A DNA stretch of 58,421 bases from Selenomonas ruminantium subsp. ruminantium ATCC 12561 (GCF_000424065.1 NZ_AUJE01000028.1:1-58421), one strand, 5' to 3'; shown: positions 25,415-35,553, numbered from the stretch's first letter. Translations and numbers: made by a program. The notes: a model not told the origin generated them from the sequence alone.

Positions 25415-26566
25415 ATGGGTTACACATTTATGGTTCCGGCCAAGATTATCTCAGGCGAGAATGTCATCTCTGATTTGGGCAGCCACATTGAGGGCAAGGG
25501 AACCAAAGCGCTTATTGTGACAGATGAATTTATGGTAAAGTTTGGCAATGTGGCCAAGGTGGAAGCCGCTTTGAAGGCTGCAGATATTCCTTATGTAGTT
25601 TACGCGGGAGCCAACACGGAACCTACAGACAAAATCGTAGAAGGCGGCCTGGAAGTTTACCGCAGTGAAAAGTGCGATTTTCTCATTGCCCTTGGCGGCG
25701 GCAGCCCCATCGATACAGCCAAGGCCATCTCCTTCATGAGCGTGGCTGAAGGCAAAATCAGCGACTACATGCATGTGAACATCGACATGCCGGTTCCTTA
25801 TCTGGTAGCCATTCCGACCACCGCCGGCACAGGCAGTGAAGTCACCAAAAATACCATCATATCAGATACCACCAATAATGTGAAGATGCTTCTAGGCGGT
25901 CCTTCCATCATCCCGGCGCTGGCTGTAGTTGACCCCACCTTCACCATGACCGCACCTCCTTCCGTCACCGCTAACACGGGTCTCGATGCTCTGTGCCATG
26001 CTATTGAAGCTTATACCTCCCGCAAAGCACAGCCGCTGACCGATACCTTTGCCTTGTCTGCCATCAAGAAGATTCATAAATACCTGCCCATCTGCTATAA
26101 GGATGGCAAGAATGTAGAAGCCCGCCTGGCCATGAGCCTGGCTGCAACGGAGGCTGGCATCGCGTTCAACAACGCTTCCGTTACCATCGTCCATGGCATG
26201 AGCCGTCCGATTGGTGCCCTCTTCCACATTCCCCATGGCCTATCCAATGCCATGCTGCTGCCGGCCTGCCTGGAGTTTGCCATTGAGGAAAACACGGCCC
26301 GTTTTGCTGAGATTGGCCGCCTGATGGGCGCAGCCGATGAAAAGACGGATGACCATGAAGCGGCTGTGGCCATGGCTAAAGAGGTAGCGCGCTTCTGCAA
26401 GGCTTTGGATGTACCCACCTTAGAAGAAAAGGGCGTAAAAAAGGAAGAATTCTTTGCCCAGCTGGATAAGATGGCCAGCGATGCCTTGGAAAGCGGCAGC
26501 CCCCAGAACACCATGCGGGTACCCACCAAAGAAGACCTCATTGGCATTTACAAAAAACTTTTCTAA
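25415..26566 (+). CDS. Iron-containing alcohol dehydrogenase
   Basis: A 383-aa group III (Fe-ADH) protein. The nucleotide motif GGGSPIDTAKAI is near residue 94; TTAGTGSEVT and the metal-binding blocks GLDALCHAIEAY and FHIPHG are intact. It is first in the iolJ-C-B-D-E operon, 20 bases before iolJ. Inositol breakdown here yields malonate semialdehyde and no iolA dehydrogenase is in the window, so this enzyme may reduce it to 3-hydroxypropionate as an NADH sink. That role is inference; the fold and cofactor type are secure. Confidence 0.88.
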   Translation: MGYTFMVPAKIISGENVISDLGSHIEGKGTKALIVTDEFMVKFGNVAKVEAALKAADIPYVVYAGANTEPTDKIVEGGLEVYRSEKCDFLIALGGGSPIDTAKAISFMSVAEGKISDYMHVNIDMPVPYLVAIPTTAGTGSEVTKNTIISDTTNNVKMLLGGPSIIPALAVVDPTFTMTAPPSVTANTGLDALCHAIEAYTSRKAQPLTDTFALSAIKKIHKYLPICYKDGKNVEARLAMSLAATEAGIAFNNASVTIVHGMSRPIGALFHIPHGLSNAMLLPACLEFAIEENTARFAEIGRLMGAADEKTDDHEAAVAMAKEVARFCKALDVPTLEEKGVKKEEFFAQLDKMASDALESGSPQNTMRVPTKEDLIGIYKKLF

Positions 26567-26586
26567 AATAAAGGGAGGCAGTCATT

Positions 26587-27441
26587 ATGTCCCTTGTAAA
26601 CATGAAGGAACTGCTGGCCAAGTCCGATGCCACGTTTGCTGTGGGCGCGTTCAATGTGTCGGATATGGAAATGGCCATGGGGGCCATCAAGGCCGCCGAA
26701 GAAATGGAAGCGCCTTTGATTTTGCAGATTGCAGAAGGACGCCTGCGCTATTCGCCGCTGGAGCTTTTGGGGCCCATTATGATCGCTGCTGCCCGGCAGT
26801 GCAAGATGCCCACGGCTGTGCATCTTGACCACGGACGCACCTTGGAAACCGTGCGGCTGGCCCTGACCCTGGGGTTTACCTCGGTCATGTTTGACGGCTC
26901 GCATTTCCCGTTGGAGGAAAATATAGCGAAGACGAAAGAAGTCGTAGCTCTGGCCGAAAAGTTCGGTGCCTCCGTGGAAGGAGAAATCGGCAGCATTGGT
27001 GGTGCTGAAGGGGATATGGCTTCTGCAGACATCCAGGTGACCTCGGTTTCCGAGGCGAAACGATTTGCCGCGGAAACGAAAGTAGATGCCCTGGCTGTGG
27101 CCATTGGCACTGCTCATGGGAATTATAAGGAAACACCGCATTTGCGGATTGATCGATTGCAGGAAATCCATGAGGCGCTGGATACACCTTTGGTGCTGCA
27201 TGGCGGCACCGGATTGACGGCAACGGATTTCCATAACTGCCTGGTCAACGGCATAACCAAGATAAATATTGCCACTGCGTCCTATGACCGCTCGGCAGCT
27301 AAGATAAAAGAGGTTCATCAGGCTAAGCCAGAAGCCAATTATTTTGACTTCAGCGAAGCCATTTCCGTGGGGACTTATGAAAATGTTAAGAAACACATGG
27401 AGATTTTCGGACTTAAGGGAAAAGCTGGTCTCTATAATTAA
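26587..27441 (+). CDS. iolJ: Class II aldolase IolJ (DKGP aldolase)
   Basis: A 284-aa class II fructose-bisphosphate-aldolase-family protein. Zinc-site motifs are HLDHGRT, GxAEGD (GGAEGDMAS), AIGTAHGNY and LHGGTGL; NIATASYDRSAA ends the barrel. In iol operons it splits 2-deoxy-5-keto-D-gluconate 6-phosphate into DHAP and malonate semialdehyde. GGGAGG precedes the start. Context, more than sequence, distinguishes IolJ from FbaA. Confidence 0.85.
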   Translation: MSLVNMKELLAKSDATFAVGAFNVSDMEMAMGAIKAAEEMEAPLILQIAEGRLRYSPLELLGPIMIAAARQCKMPTAVHLDHGRTLETVRLALTLGFTSVMFDGSHFPLEENIAKTKEVVALAEKFGASVEGEIGSIGGAEGDMASADIQVTSVSEAKRFAAETKVDALAVAIGTAHGNYKETPHLRIDRLQEIHEALDTPLVLHGGTGLTATDFHNCLVNGITKINIATASYDRSAAKIKEVHQAKPEANYFDFSEAISVGTYENVKKHMEIFGLKGKAGLYN

Positions 27442-27536
27442 GACGATGGCTTGTGTATTCGTAGGTGTTTGTGGTTTTCTGTGCGCTGTGACCTACGAAG
27501 TGTTTTTGAAGATGATTCCTGATAGGAGGCTGTAAA

Positions 27537-28571
27537 ATGGCTTTGATAGATTTTGACCCGCATAAAGAGCGTGATATTGTCCTGATTGGACGAGTGACCT
27601 TGGATTTCAATCCCAACGAAATCAACCGCACGTTGGACCAGGTAGAAACGTTCTCCATGTATCTGGGCGGTTCTCCGGGCAATATTGCCGTAGGTGTGAA
27701 CCGTCTGGGCAAGAAAGTGGGCTTTATCGGCTGTGTTTCCGATGACCAGTTCGGTGATTTCGTGCTGAACTACTTTGAGAGCCGGGGCATTGATACCTCG
27801 CAGATGGTGCGGGCTAAGAATGGGGAACGCATAGGTCTTACCTTCACGGAAATCAAGAGCCCTACGGAAAGCAGCATTCTCATGTATCGTGACCGGGTAG
27901 CCGATTTAGAAATTGCGCCTGAGGACATCAACGAAGAATACATCGCAGGTTCCAAAATCCTTCTGATTTCCGGCGTAGCACTCTCCAAGAGCCCCTCCCG
28001 GGAGGCCTGTCTGCTGGCGCTGCAATATGCCAAGAAGCATGGCACCAAGGTCATCTTTGATGCCGATTATCGTCCTTACAGCTGGCGCTCGGACAAGGAT
28101 ATCTGCGTATATTACTCTCTGGTGGCCCGTTTCGCCGATGTGATTATCGGTTCCCGCGATGAAATTGACCTGATTGAGGGCCTTCCGGTGCTGGCTAACG
28201 ATGTGCCCGACCATGAGATTGCGGACAAGTACATTGCCAATGGGGCAAAAATCGTCATCATCAAGCATGGCAAGAAGGGATCTATTGGTTACACTGCGGA
28301 CAAGCACGCCTACAAGGTGGAATCCTATCATATCAAGCTGCTGAAATCCTTCGGCGGTGGAGATGCTTATGCCAGTGCCTTTATCTACGGCCTGCTGGAG
28401 GGACATTCCGTGGCCGATTCCCTGCAGCATGCTACGGCACATGCCGCCATGGTAGTCGCCAGCCATAGCTGCTCCAACGCCATGCAGACGGCAGAGCAGA
28501 TTGAAGCCTTTATGCAGGAGCATAAGGACGAAAAAGTGATCACAGAGATGGACTGGGAGGCCAGATTATGA
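27537..28571 (+). CDS. iolC: 5-Dehydro-2-deoxygluconokinase IolC
   Basis: A 344-aa PfkB-family sugar kinase: IGRVTLDFNPNEINRTLDQ at the start, the YLGGSPGNIAVGVNRLG block, DADYRPYSWR in the middle and the catalytic GGGDAYASAFIYGL near residue 278. It phosphorylates 2-deoxy-5-keto-gluconate. A 95-base gap separates it from iolJ; GATAGGAGG precedes the ATG. It ends in an ATGA overlap with iolB. Confidence 0.9.
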   Translation: MALIDFDPHKERDIVLIGRVTLDFNPNEINRTLDQVETFSMYLGGSPGNIAVGVNRLGKKVGFIGCVSDDQFGDFVLNYFESRGIDTSQMVRAKNGERIGLTFTEIKSPTESSILMYRDRVADLEIAPEDINEEYIAGSKILLISGVALSKSPSREACLLALQYAKKHGTKVIFDADYRPYSWRSDKDICVYYSLVARFADVIIGSRDEIDLIEGLPVLANDVPDHEIADKYIANGAKIVIIKHGKKGSIGYTADKHAYKVESYHIKLLKSFGGGDAYASAFIYGLLEGHSVADSLQHATAHAAMVVASHSCSNAMQTAEQIEAFMQEHKDEKVITEMDWEARL

Positions 28572-29359
28572 GATTCGGAAGATTAGGTGAGCTGAAGCAT
28601 GGCTACAATGCCATGACTACCCGGGAAAGCGATATGCTCATGGATATCGGCTATCAGCTTTTTGATGAAAATGAAGTCGTGGAGTTCGAAGATCGTCTTC
28701 AGGAAACCGCATTCGTGATTCTCACAGGCAAGGTGGAAATTGCCTGGGAAGGCAAGAAGGAAATCATGGAGCGTCACTCCCTCTTTGAAGAAAATCCCTA
28801 CTGCCTGCTGGTGCCAAAGGCTGTCAAAGTCACCATCAAGGCTCTGCAACAGAATACGGAAGTATTGGTGCAGCAGACCATCAACGAAAAGACCTTCCAG
28901 CCCGTGTTCTTCCGTCCCGAAGATGTACAGGCAGATGTGTTCGGTGCCGGGCTTTGGAAGGGCACCGCAGAACGCACGGTGCGCACCATCTTTGATTATG
29001 ACAATGCGCCCTTCTCCAACATGGTAAACGGCGAAGTCATCAATAGTCCGGGCCGGTGGTCGGGCTACATTCCCCACAACCATCCCCAGCCGGAGGTCTA
29101 CACGTACAAATTTGACAAGCCTCAAGGTTTCGGTGCCTGCTTTATCGGTGACAATGCGTTCAAAATCAGCCACAACAGCTGGTCGGAACTGTCCGGTGGA
29201 TATATGCATCCGCAGGTTACGGCACCTGGCTATGCTATGTGGTACAGCTGGATGATCCGCCATCTGGACAATGATCCCTGGATAAAGACCAGAAATGACC
29301 TGCCGGAGCATACCTGGCTGCTTGATCCTCAGGCAGAAATCTGGGAACCAAAACGTTAA
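28568..29359 (+). CDS. iolB: 5-Deoxy-glucuronate isomerase IolB
   Basis: A 263-aa cupin-type isomerase of the KduI/IolB family. The metal ligands are visible in IPHNHPQPEVYTYKFDKPQG and in the later YMHPQVTAPGYAMWY, and the C-terminal WLLDPQAEIWEP is present. It converts 5-deoxy-glucuronate to 2-deoxy-5-keto-gluconate. Overlaps iolC by 4 bases and precedes iolD by 25. Confidence 0.92.
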   Translation: MRFGRLGELKHGYNAMTTRESDMLMDIGYQLFDENEVVEFEDRLQETAFVILTGKVEIAWEGKKEIMERHSLFEENPYCLLVPKAVKVTIKALQQNTEVLVQQTINEKTFQPVFFRPEDVQADVFGAGLWKGTAERTVRTIFDYDNAPFSNMVNGEVINSPGRWSGYIPHNHPQPEVYTYKFDKPQGFGACFIGDNAFKISHNSWSELSGGYMHPQVTAPGYAMWYSWMIRHLDNDPWIKTRNDLPEHTWLLDPQAEIWEPKR

Positions 29360-29384
29360 ACATTCCTTTTAGGAGGCTTTTGAT

Positions 29385-31337
29385 ATGGCTAAGACGATCA
29401 GACTCACTGTAGCACAGGCTTTGGTGAAGTTTCTCAATAATCAGTACATCGAATTTGACGGAAAAGAAACCCCTATGTTTGCCGGTATTTTTGGCATTTT
29501 TGGTCACGGCAATGTGGTGGGGCTGGGGCAGGCTTTGGAACAGGACCCCGGGCATCTTATCATGCACATGGGCCGCAATGAACAGGGCATGGCTCATGCT
29601 GCTATGGGCTATGCCAAGCAGAAGCGCCGCAAACAGATTTACGCCTGCACCTCTTCGGTAGGTCCCGGCGCTGCCAATATGGTAACAGCCGCTGCCACCG
29701 CCACGGCCAACTGCATTCCCGTGTTGTTCCTGCCCGGCGATACCTATGCTGACCGCCAGCCGGACCCGGTGCTGCAACAGATGGAACAGCCCCACAGCCT
29801 TACGGTGACGACCAATGACGCTTTTCGGGCTGTATGCAAATACTGGGATCGTGTGACCCGTCCGGAAATTCTCATGACGGCCTGCATCAATGCCATGCGG
29901 GTGTTGGCAGACCCTGCAGATACCGGTGCAGTCTGCATTGCCCTGCCGCAGGATGTCGAAGGGGAAGCCTGGGATTACCCGGAATACTTCTTCCAGAAAA
30001 GGGTGCATCACATCGACCGTGTAAAGCCATCCGAGCGAGCTATCCGCGAGGCAGTGGAACTCATACGCCGCAAGAAGAAACCCATTATGATCTTTGGCGG
30101 CGGCGTGAAGTATTCTGAAGCAGAGGATACCTTCCGTAAATTTGCTGAGAAGTACGGCATTGCCTTTGGTGAAACCCAGGCAGGCAAGGGTACCATCACC
30201 TGGGAGCACCCGCTGAACCTTGGTGGACTGGGCGAGACTGGTGGACTGGGCGCGAATACCATCGCCGCGGATGCCGATCTCGTTATCGGCATCGGCACCC
30301 GCTATACGGACTTCACCACTTCTTCCAAGTGGATTTACCAGAATCCGGATGTGGAGTACCTGAATATCAATGTGAGCAAGTTCCATGCCTACAAAATGGA
30401 CGGCCTACAGGTGGTAGGTGACGCCGGTACAGCTCTTGAGATGCTGGATGAGGCACTGGGCAAGACCGGCTACCATGTATCGGCCGAATATGCGGCAGAG
30501 GTAAAGGCGGCCAAGGCAGCTTATGATAAGGAAGTAGATCGTCTTTATCATATTGAATATACTGGTGAAGATTTCGTCCCCGAAGTCAATGATGACTTTG
30601 ACTTCCCAAAAGTGGCCAAGGAATTCATCGAGCTTACGGGTTGCAGCCTGCCCCAGACCACGGTGCTGGGCACGGTGAATGAATGTATTGACAAAGATGC
30701 CATTATCGTTGGCGCTTCCGGCAGTCTGCCTGGTGACCTTCAGCGGGCATGGCGGGCTAAGTCTGTAGGCAGCTATCATGTAGAGTACGGCTTTTCCTGC
30801 ATGGGGTATGAAGTAAATGCTGCTCTGGGGGTAAAGATGGCCGAACCTGACCGCGAAGTCTATGCACTGGTCGGTGACTACGCTTACATGATGCTTCATT
30901 CCGAACTGCCGGCTTCTATTGCCGAACACAAGAAGATAAATGTCATTCTCTTTGATAACATGTGCGGCGGCTGCATCAATAATTTGGAAGTTGGCCATGG
31001 TCAGGGCAGCTACGGCACGGAAATCCGCTTCCGCAACGAAAAGACCGGCCAGCTCGATGGCGGTCTGGTGCCTGTTGATTTTGCCATGAATGCCCGTTCT
31101 TATGGCTGTGTGGCCTATACGGTGCATACCATTGAGGAACTGAAGGCTGCCATCGAAGATGCCAAGAAGCAGACGGTTTCCACCCTTATTGATGTAAAAG
31201 TCCTGCCCAAGACCATGGTACATGGCTACGGTGACTGGTGGCGTGTAGGCGTAGCTCAGGTGTCTGAGAATAAGAAAGTCAATGAGATTTATGAAAAGGT
31301 AATGAAGCCCCATTATGAAGCGGCTCGTAAATATTGA
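29385..31337 (+). CDS. iolD: 3D-trihydroxycyclohexane-1,2-dione hydrolase IolD
   Basis: A 650-aa thiamine-diphosphate enzyme. [19 protein letters not shown] opens the protein; [30 protein letters not shown] (with the ThDP-activating Glu) and [11 protein letters not shown] follow; the C-terminal [12 protein letters not shown]...DNMCGGCIN is the ThDP/Mg motif. It hydrolyses the diketo intermediate to 5-deoxy-glucuronate. AGGAGG precedes the start. Length and motifs match IolD throughout. Confidence 0.93.
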   Translation: MAKTIRLTVAQALVKFLNNQYIEFDGKETPMFAGIFGIFGHGNVVGLGQALEQDPGHLIMHMGRNEQGMAHAAMGYAKQKRRKQIYACTSSVGPGAANMVTAAATATANCIPVLFLPGDTYADRQPDPVLQQMEQPHSLTVTTNDAFRAVCKYWDRVTRPEILMTACINAMRVLADPADTGAVCIALPQDVEGEAWDYPEYFFQKRVHHIDRVKPSERAIREAVELIRRKKKPIMIFGGGVKYSEAEDTFRKFAEKYGIAFGETQAGKGTITWEHPLNLGGLGETGGLGANTIAADADLVIGIGTRYTDFTTSSKWIYQNPDVEYLNINVSKFHAYKMDGLQVVGDAGTALEMLDEALGKTGYHVSAEYAAEVKAAKAAYDKEVDRLYHIEYTGEDFVPEVNDDFDFPKVAKEFIELTGCSLPQTTVLGTVNECIDKDAIIVGASGSLPGDLQRAWRAKSVGSYHVEYGFSCMGYEVNAALGVKMAEPDREVYALVGDYAYMMLHSELPASIAEHKKINVILFDNMCGGCINNLEVGHGQGSYGTEIRFRNEKTGQLDGGLVPVDFAMNARSYGCVAYTVHTIEELKAAIEDAKKQTVSTLIDVKVLPKTMVHGYGDWWRVGVAQVSENKKVNEIYEKVMKPHYEAARKY

Positions 31338-31394
31338 TAAAAAGCTTTCCTCATTGAGAAAGGCATAGATATAAAACATCTGGAGGTAATCATT

Positions 31395-32282
31395 ATGGCA
31401 AAGATTCAGCTTGGCATCGCACCTATCGCATGGACGAACGATGATATGCCCGATTTGGGCAAGGAAAATACCTTTGAACAGTGTGTCAGTGAAATGGCAC
31501 TGGCCGGCTTCACCGGCTGTGAAGTGGGAGGCAAGTACCCGAAAGACACGGCTGTACTCAAAAAAGCGCTTGACCTGCGCGGTATGCGGATTGCCAGCGC
31601 CTGGTTCAGTTCCTTTCTGCTCACCCAGCCATACGAACAGGTGGAAAAGGATTTCATCGCGCACTGCTCTTTCCTGAAAGAAATGGGCGCCAAATTCTGC
31701 AATGTAGCCGAGCAGGGCAACAGCGTTCAGGGCAAACTCGATGTACCGGTCTTTGCTGGCAAGCCGGAAAATACAGCTGAACAGTGGAAACTTCTCTGCG
31801 AAGGGCTGGATAAATTGGGCAAAGTAGCTGCAGATATGGGCATGACCATGACCTATCATCACCACATGGGCACCGGTGTCCAGACTGAGGCTGAAATTGA
31901 CCGTCTCATGGAAAACACCAATCCCGACTATGTATGGCTCCTCTACGATACCGGCCATCTGGTCTGCTCCGGCGAAGATTACATGGGCATCTTGAAGAAG
32001 TACCTGCCCCGCATTCGTCATATCCACCTGAAAGATGTGCGCATGCCTATTCGTCAGCGTGTCATTGACGAGAAGATGAGCTTTTTGGACGGCGTCCGTG
32101 CCGGTATGTTCACCGTGCCCGGAGATGGCGATATCGACTTTGAGCCCATCTTTGACTATGTGAACAAGAGTGATTTTGATGGCTGGTATATTGTAGAAGC
32201 TGAGCAGGACCCGGCAAAGGCTAACCCGCTTGAATATGCAATCAAAGCCCGCAAATATATCAAGGAAAAAGCGCATCTCTAA
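31395..32282 (+). CDS. iolE: Inosose dehydratase IolE
   Basis: A 295-aa TIM-barrel protein: GIAPIAWTNDDMPDLG opening, GCEVGGKYPKD, TYHHHMGTGVQTEAEID, LLYDTGHLVCSGEDY and HLKDVR, all typical of IolE. It dehydrates 2-keto-myo-inositol to the diketo intermediate used by IolD. A ribosome site GGAGG lies 8-9 bases before the ATG. It is the last gene of the operon; a terminator follows. Confidence 0.92.
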   Translation: MAKIQLGIAPIAWTNDDMPDLGKENTFEQCVSEMALAGFTGCEVGGKYPKDTAVLKKALDLRGMRIASAWFSSFLLTQPYEQVEKDFIAHCSFLKEMGAKFCNVAEQGNSVQGKLDVPVFAGKPENTAEQWKLLCEGLDKLGKVAADMGMTMTYHHHMGTGVQTEAEIDRLMENTNPDYVWLLYDTGHLVCSGEDYMGILKKYLPRIRHIHLKDVRMPIRQRVIDEKMSFLDGVRAGMFTVPGDGDIDFEPIFDYVNKSDFDGWYIVEAEQDPAKANPLEYAIKARKYIKEKAHL

Positions 32283-32642
32283 GTCTACCCTTATTACCCC
32301 CTTCTAAAAAAATAAAGAAAAGCAGCCCTTCCGGAATTTGTTTTTCCGGGAGGGCTGCTTTGTGATGCGGCCCGTCAGCCCCATAATATCCAGCTTCCTG
32401 CGCAATAAAGTCTTCACAGCAAGATTTTATAGTACGACTAAATAATACTATTGTTTTTTATATATCCTGTCTGTTTTATAGCGATTTAGGACTGTTTTTT
32501 CCAAGAAAAAGAGGATTAAACAAACAATTTTTTATAGATATAATAGTGCAAAAATAGATATAATATAATCAACAGATGTACAAAAGGCGCCAAAACATCA
32601 CAAGAAATTAGTCTATGGTTAAGTTGAACAGGGGGACTGGCA
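32283..32642. promoter_or_regulatory. Gap between iolE and the GPH transporter
   Basis: After the operon terminator the region is A/T-rich. It holds a 12-bp direct repeat ATAGATATAATA (32534-32545 and 32554-32565, exactly 20 bp apart), each copy containing a TATAAT-like box. One or both probably form the promoter of the transporter/kinase pair. No gene is seen. Confidence 0.5.
32319..32361. terminator. Terminator of the iol operon
   Basis: AAAGCAGCCCTTCCGG (32319-32334) pairs with CCGGGAGGGCTGCTTT (32345-32360) with one wobble or mismatch. Confidence 0.85.
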
Positions 32643-34022
32643 ATGAATAGCAATGAAAATGCCGGACAGCTTTCTTGGAAGACCAGAATTGCTTACGGCT
32701 TAGGCGACACAGCCCAGAACGTGGTCTGGGGTGCCATGGGTATCCTGACTTTCTTTTATACGGACTACGCAGGCATAGATCCTGCCATTGTAGGTCTGGT
32801 TATGCTGCTTTCGCGCTGCTTTGATGGCTTTTCCGATGTAATCATGGGTTTTCTGGTGGAAAAGACCCATTCCAAATGGGGCAAATCCCGCCCCTGGATT
32901 CTCTGGATGAGTATCCCTTTCGCTGTGTCAATCATCCTTATCTACACCGTGCCGCAAACCACTTCGGCCCTGCAATTTGCCTACATCTTCGTGACCTATA
33001 ATTTCTGCACTACTTTCTGTTATACGGCTCTGAATCTCCCCTATGGCAGCTTATCTGCCATGATGACCCGTCTCTCCAAGGAACGTGACATGCTTTCCAT
33101 CACCCGCATGTGTCTGTCTCCCTGGGGGCGTATCCTCTCCGTATCGGCAACCCTGCCTCTGGTGAAAATATTCGGTGACAGTCAGATGGCTTGGGTAGAG
33201 GTCATGAGTCTTTGGGCGCTGGTTGGTTTGGGACTTTTGATCTTCTGCTTCCGCAACTGTGAGGAGACCGTTGTGATTGAAGCGCGTGAAAAGAATGACG
33301 ACAAAGTACCGGTAAAACGTGCTTTAAAAGGCCTGGCCGTGAACAAATATTTCTGGGCCGGCATGACCATCTGGATGATGCAGAATGTCATCTTCACCGT
33401 CACGGGTACCATTCTTCCCTATTACTGCAAGTATATCTTCAATAACGATTCTCTCTACAGCGGCCTTTATCTTTTGGAAACGCTCGTCACCATTGGCGTA
33501 ATGGCAATCTTCAGTCCGAAACTGCTCCAGCGCTTTGGCAAGAGAAATATGAGCCTGGGCGGTGTGATCATCTGTCTGATTGGTCACCTGATTTTCCTGC
33601 TGAATCCTGAAGATTTCAACATGCTGGTATTCAGCTGCATCATTCGCGGCATCGGCTTTGCGCCCATTCAGTCGGTTATCTTTGGCTTCCTGGGTGACGC
33701 AGTGGAATATGGTCAGTGGAAGAGTCATCTCCGGCAGGAAGGGTTGGTGTTCTCCGGCGGTTCTGTGGGCACCAAGGTCGGTACAGGTCTTACCAGTGCC
33801 ATTTTAACAGGGCTTCTGTCCTATGCAGGTTATGTGGCCACTGCAACCGGCTCCGTTACGCAGACGCCTGCGGTTATCAGCATGATTATGAGCATCTACA
33901 TGTATGCTCCGCTTATCGTTTGGGGTGTGCTTATCGGCGTGCTGGTGAACTACAAGCTGGACAAGGAATATCCCGCTATCATGCAGGAGCTGGTACATCG
34001 TGAAGCTCTGGGCGAAATGTAA
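32643..34022 (+). CDS. GPH-family cation:glycoside symporter
   Basis: A 459-aa, 12-helix protein of the MelB/XynB-like GPH group: IAYGLGDTAQNVVWGAMG, then SKWGKSRPWILW after helix 2 and DAVEYGQWKS in the second half, where the family has its conserved D-x-x-E/W. It would import a sugar, glycoside or polyol with Na+ or H+. Its place between the iol genes suggests inositol or an inositol glycoside. Followed closely by a cytidylate-kinase-like gene. Confidence 0.86.
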   Translation: MNSNENAGQLSWKTRIAYGLGDTAQNVVWGAMGILTFFYTDYAGIDPAIVGLVMLLSRCFDGFSDVIMGFLVEKTHSKWGKSRPWILWMSIPFAVSIILIYTVPQTTSALQFAYIFVTYNFCTTFCYTALNLPYGSLSAMMTRLSKERDMLSITRMCLSPWGRILSVSATLPLVKIFGDSQMAWVEVMSLWALVGLGLLIFCFRNCEETVVIEAREKNDDKVPVKRALKGLAVNKYFWAGMTIWMMQNVIFTVTGTILPYYCKYIFNNDSLYSGLYLLETLVTIGVMAIFSPKLLQRFGKRNMSLGGVIICLIGHLIFLLNPEDFNMLVFSCIIRGIGFAPIQSVIFGFLGDAVEYGQWKSHLRQEGLVFSGGSVGTKVGTGLTSAILTGLLSYAGYVATATGSVTQTPAVISMIMSIYMYAPLIVWGVLIGVLVNYKLDKEYPAIMQELVHREALGEM

Positions 34023-34037
34023 GAAGAGGTGTTCGTT

Positions 34038-34634
34038 TTGAAAGAAAATACGTTGATTACCATTACCCGTCAATATGGCAGCGGCGGCCGGGCAGTTTCT
34101 GAGATCCTTGCCAAACGCATGAACGTGAGGCGCTATGATCGCAAAATCGTGAACATGGCAGCGGAGAAAATGGGGCAGGGCGCAGATATCGAGAGCATCG
34201 TGAAGTCTTCCTATGCTTCACCTGAGACCAGCAAACCCTATTTCCAGCAGGGGGGCTTTGGCAGAGTAGCGGACTACAACCGCCGTTATATCGAACAGGC
34301 AAAAGCCATCCTGGCCATTGCCAAACGGGGAGAGGGCGCGGTATTTTTGGGACGCTGTGCTGACTTCGTGCTGAAGGACTGCCCCAACCACTATTCCTTC
34401 TTCATCTACGCGGATGACGATTTCCGTGAACAGCGGGCTAAAGAAGAATATGACGAAAAGACCGTGAAGGAACTCAACGCCGTGGACGAACAACGCCGCA
34501 GCTACTATGCTTACTATACGGGCAGAAAGTGGGGCGACCCGCAGAATTACGATATGATGATCAATACCAGCAAGATAACGCTGGAGGAAGCGGCGGACCT
34601 TATTTGCCAGTATGTAGAAATGAGACAGAAGTAA
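34038..34634 (+). CDS. Cytidylate kinase-like family protein
   Basis: A 198-aa P-loop protein of the AAK33/cytidylate-kinase-like family: ITITRQYGSGGRAVSEILA (P-loop variant), RRYDRKIV, AVFLGRCADFVL, and YYTGRKWGDPQNYDMMINTS near the end. Such proteins are sometimes encoded beside transporters, and their substrates are unknown. The start is taken as TTG 34038, seven bases after AGAGGTG; GTG 34029 is the alternative. It lies only 15 bases after the transporter, so co-transcription is near certain. Confidence 0.8.
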   Translation: MKENTLITITRQYGSGGRAVSEILAKRMNVRRYDRKIVNMAAEKMGQGADIESIVKSSYASPETSKPYFQQGGFGRVADYNRRYIEQAKAILAIAKRGEGAVFLGRCADFVLKDCPNHYSFFIYADDDFREQRAKEEYDEKTVKELNAVDEQRRSYYAYYTGRKWGDPQNYDMMINTSKITLEEAADLICQYVEMRQK

Positions 34635-34646
34635 ACCATAAAAAAG

Positions 34647-34700
34647 AACAAGAAACGAAGTCCCTTGAGCCTTACAGGCTGAGGGACTTCGTTTCTTGTT
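34647..34700. terminator. Bidirectional terminator
   Basis: A 19-bp perfect stem: AACAAGAAACGAAGTCCCT (34647-34665) with its complement at 34682-34700, and a small AGCC/GGCT stem in the loop. It separates convergent genes. Confidence 0.85.
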
Positions 34701-34707
34701 GTTGCAG

Positions 34708-35553
34708 CTACCTGGTCCATTTTTTCCGATACTCCCCCGGAGAAATGCCCACAGCATTACGGAATACATTTTGGAAGTAGTTGGAGTTGTTGTAGCCGAT
34801 CTGCGCGGCAATGGCCGTAATGGTCATATCCGTGTTGATCAGAAGGTTCTGGGCTTCGCCAATGCGCCGGAGCGTGGCGTATTTCATCGGAGAAAAGCCG
34901 CTTTCCTCCTTGAAGACATGCGAAAGATAGTAAGCGTTGGCATGCATGGCCTGGGCGATATCGGAAAGACGCAGCTCCTCACGGTAGTGACCGTCTATGT
35001 AATGGCGCATCCGGGCAGCCAGGCTGTCCTGCCGCTGTTCTTCTTTAACGCCTTTGCTAAGGAGACACCGTGCCAGCTTGGTGAATAGGGCACGGGCCAG
35101 AAGATTGGCCGTATCTGCGCCTTCTTCCGTCTGTATTTCACATTCAATCATGCGGCAGAGCTGCAAATATGTTTCGTAATCTGCCCCGGTACTGATAACG
35201 GGACAGATACCGGCAGGAACAAGCTGGCCTGCTTTCTGACCGGGCAGATGCAGATTGCTCAAGCCCAGACAATAGGTGTGCAGTTCCTCACCATTGCCAC
35301 CGAATTCATCGTGTACAGTGTGGCTGTTATAGATGACAAAATCCCCGGTTTTGGCCGTGTAACGGTGGCCACCGATCATAAAAATACCTGCTCCCTGGTA
35401 AACCAAAACGGCTTCTGTCAGATGAGCATGCTCGTGCATGCTTCGGGGCATCTTGGCCGATTCCGCATCTACATTGCAGATGTAGTCGAGTCGCGGCTCC
35501 AGCCCTCTGGGGAAAAAAGAGACGGCAGATCCTTTTATGAAATATTGTAACAT
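34708..35553 (-). CDS. AraC-family regulator with cupin N-domain (second)
   Basis: A 281-aa protein. The cupin sensor (HEHAHLTEAVLVYQGAGIF, DFVIYNSHTVHDE) is followed by a double HTH (LRLSDIAQAMHANAYYLSHV; AAQIGYNNSNYFQNVFRNAV) ending ISPGEYRKKW. GGGAGG precedes the ATG. It is similar in layout to the first AraC regulator at 18.9 kb. It may control the neighbouring transporter/kinase pair or the second iolG-like gene. Confidence 0.84.
   Translation of the reverse strand: MLQYFIKGSAVSFFPRGLEPRLDYICNVDAESAKMPRSMHEHAHLTEAVLVYQGAGIFMIGGHRYTAKTGDFVIYNSHTVHDEFGGNGEELHTYCLGLSNLHLPGQKAGQLVPAGICPVISTGADYETYLQLCRMIECEIQTEEGADTANLLARALFTKLARCLLSKGVKEEQRQDSLAARMRHYIDGHYREELRLSDIAQAMHANAYYLSHVFKEESGFSPMKYATLRRIGEAQNLLINTDMTITAIAAQIGYNNSNYFQNVFRNAVGISPGEYRKKWTR

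Noticed and set aside
29235-30386. Long minus-strand frame opposite iolB/iolD
   Set aside because: Antisense shadow with no family motifs.
30405-32276. Very long minus-strand open frame opposite iolD and iolE
   Set aside because: It is antisense to two well-supported genes and arises from their codon bias.
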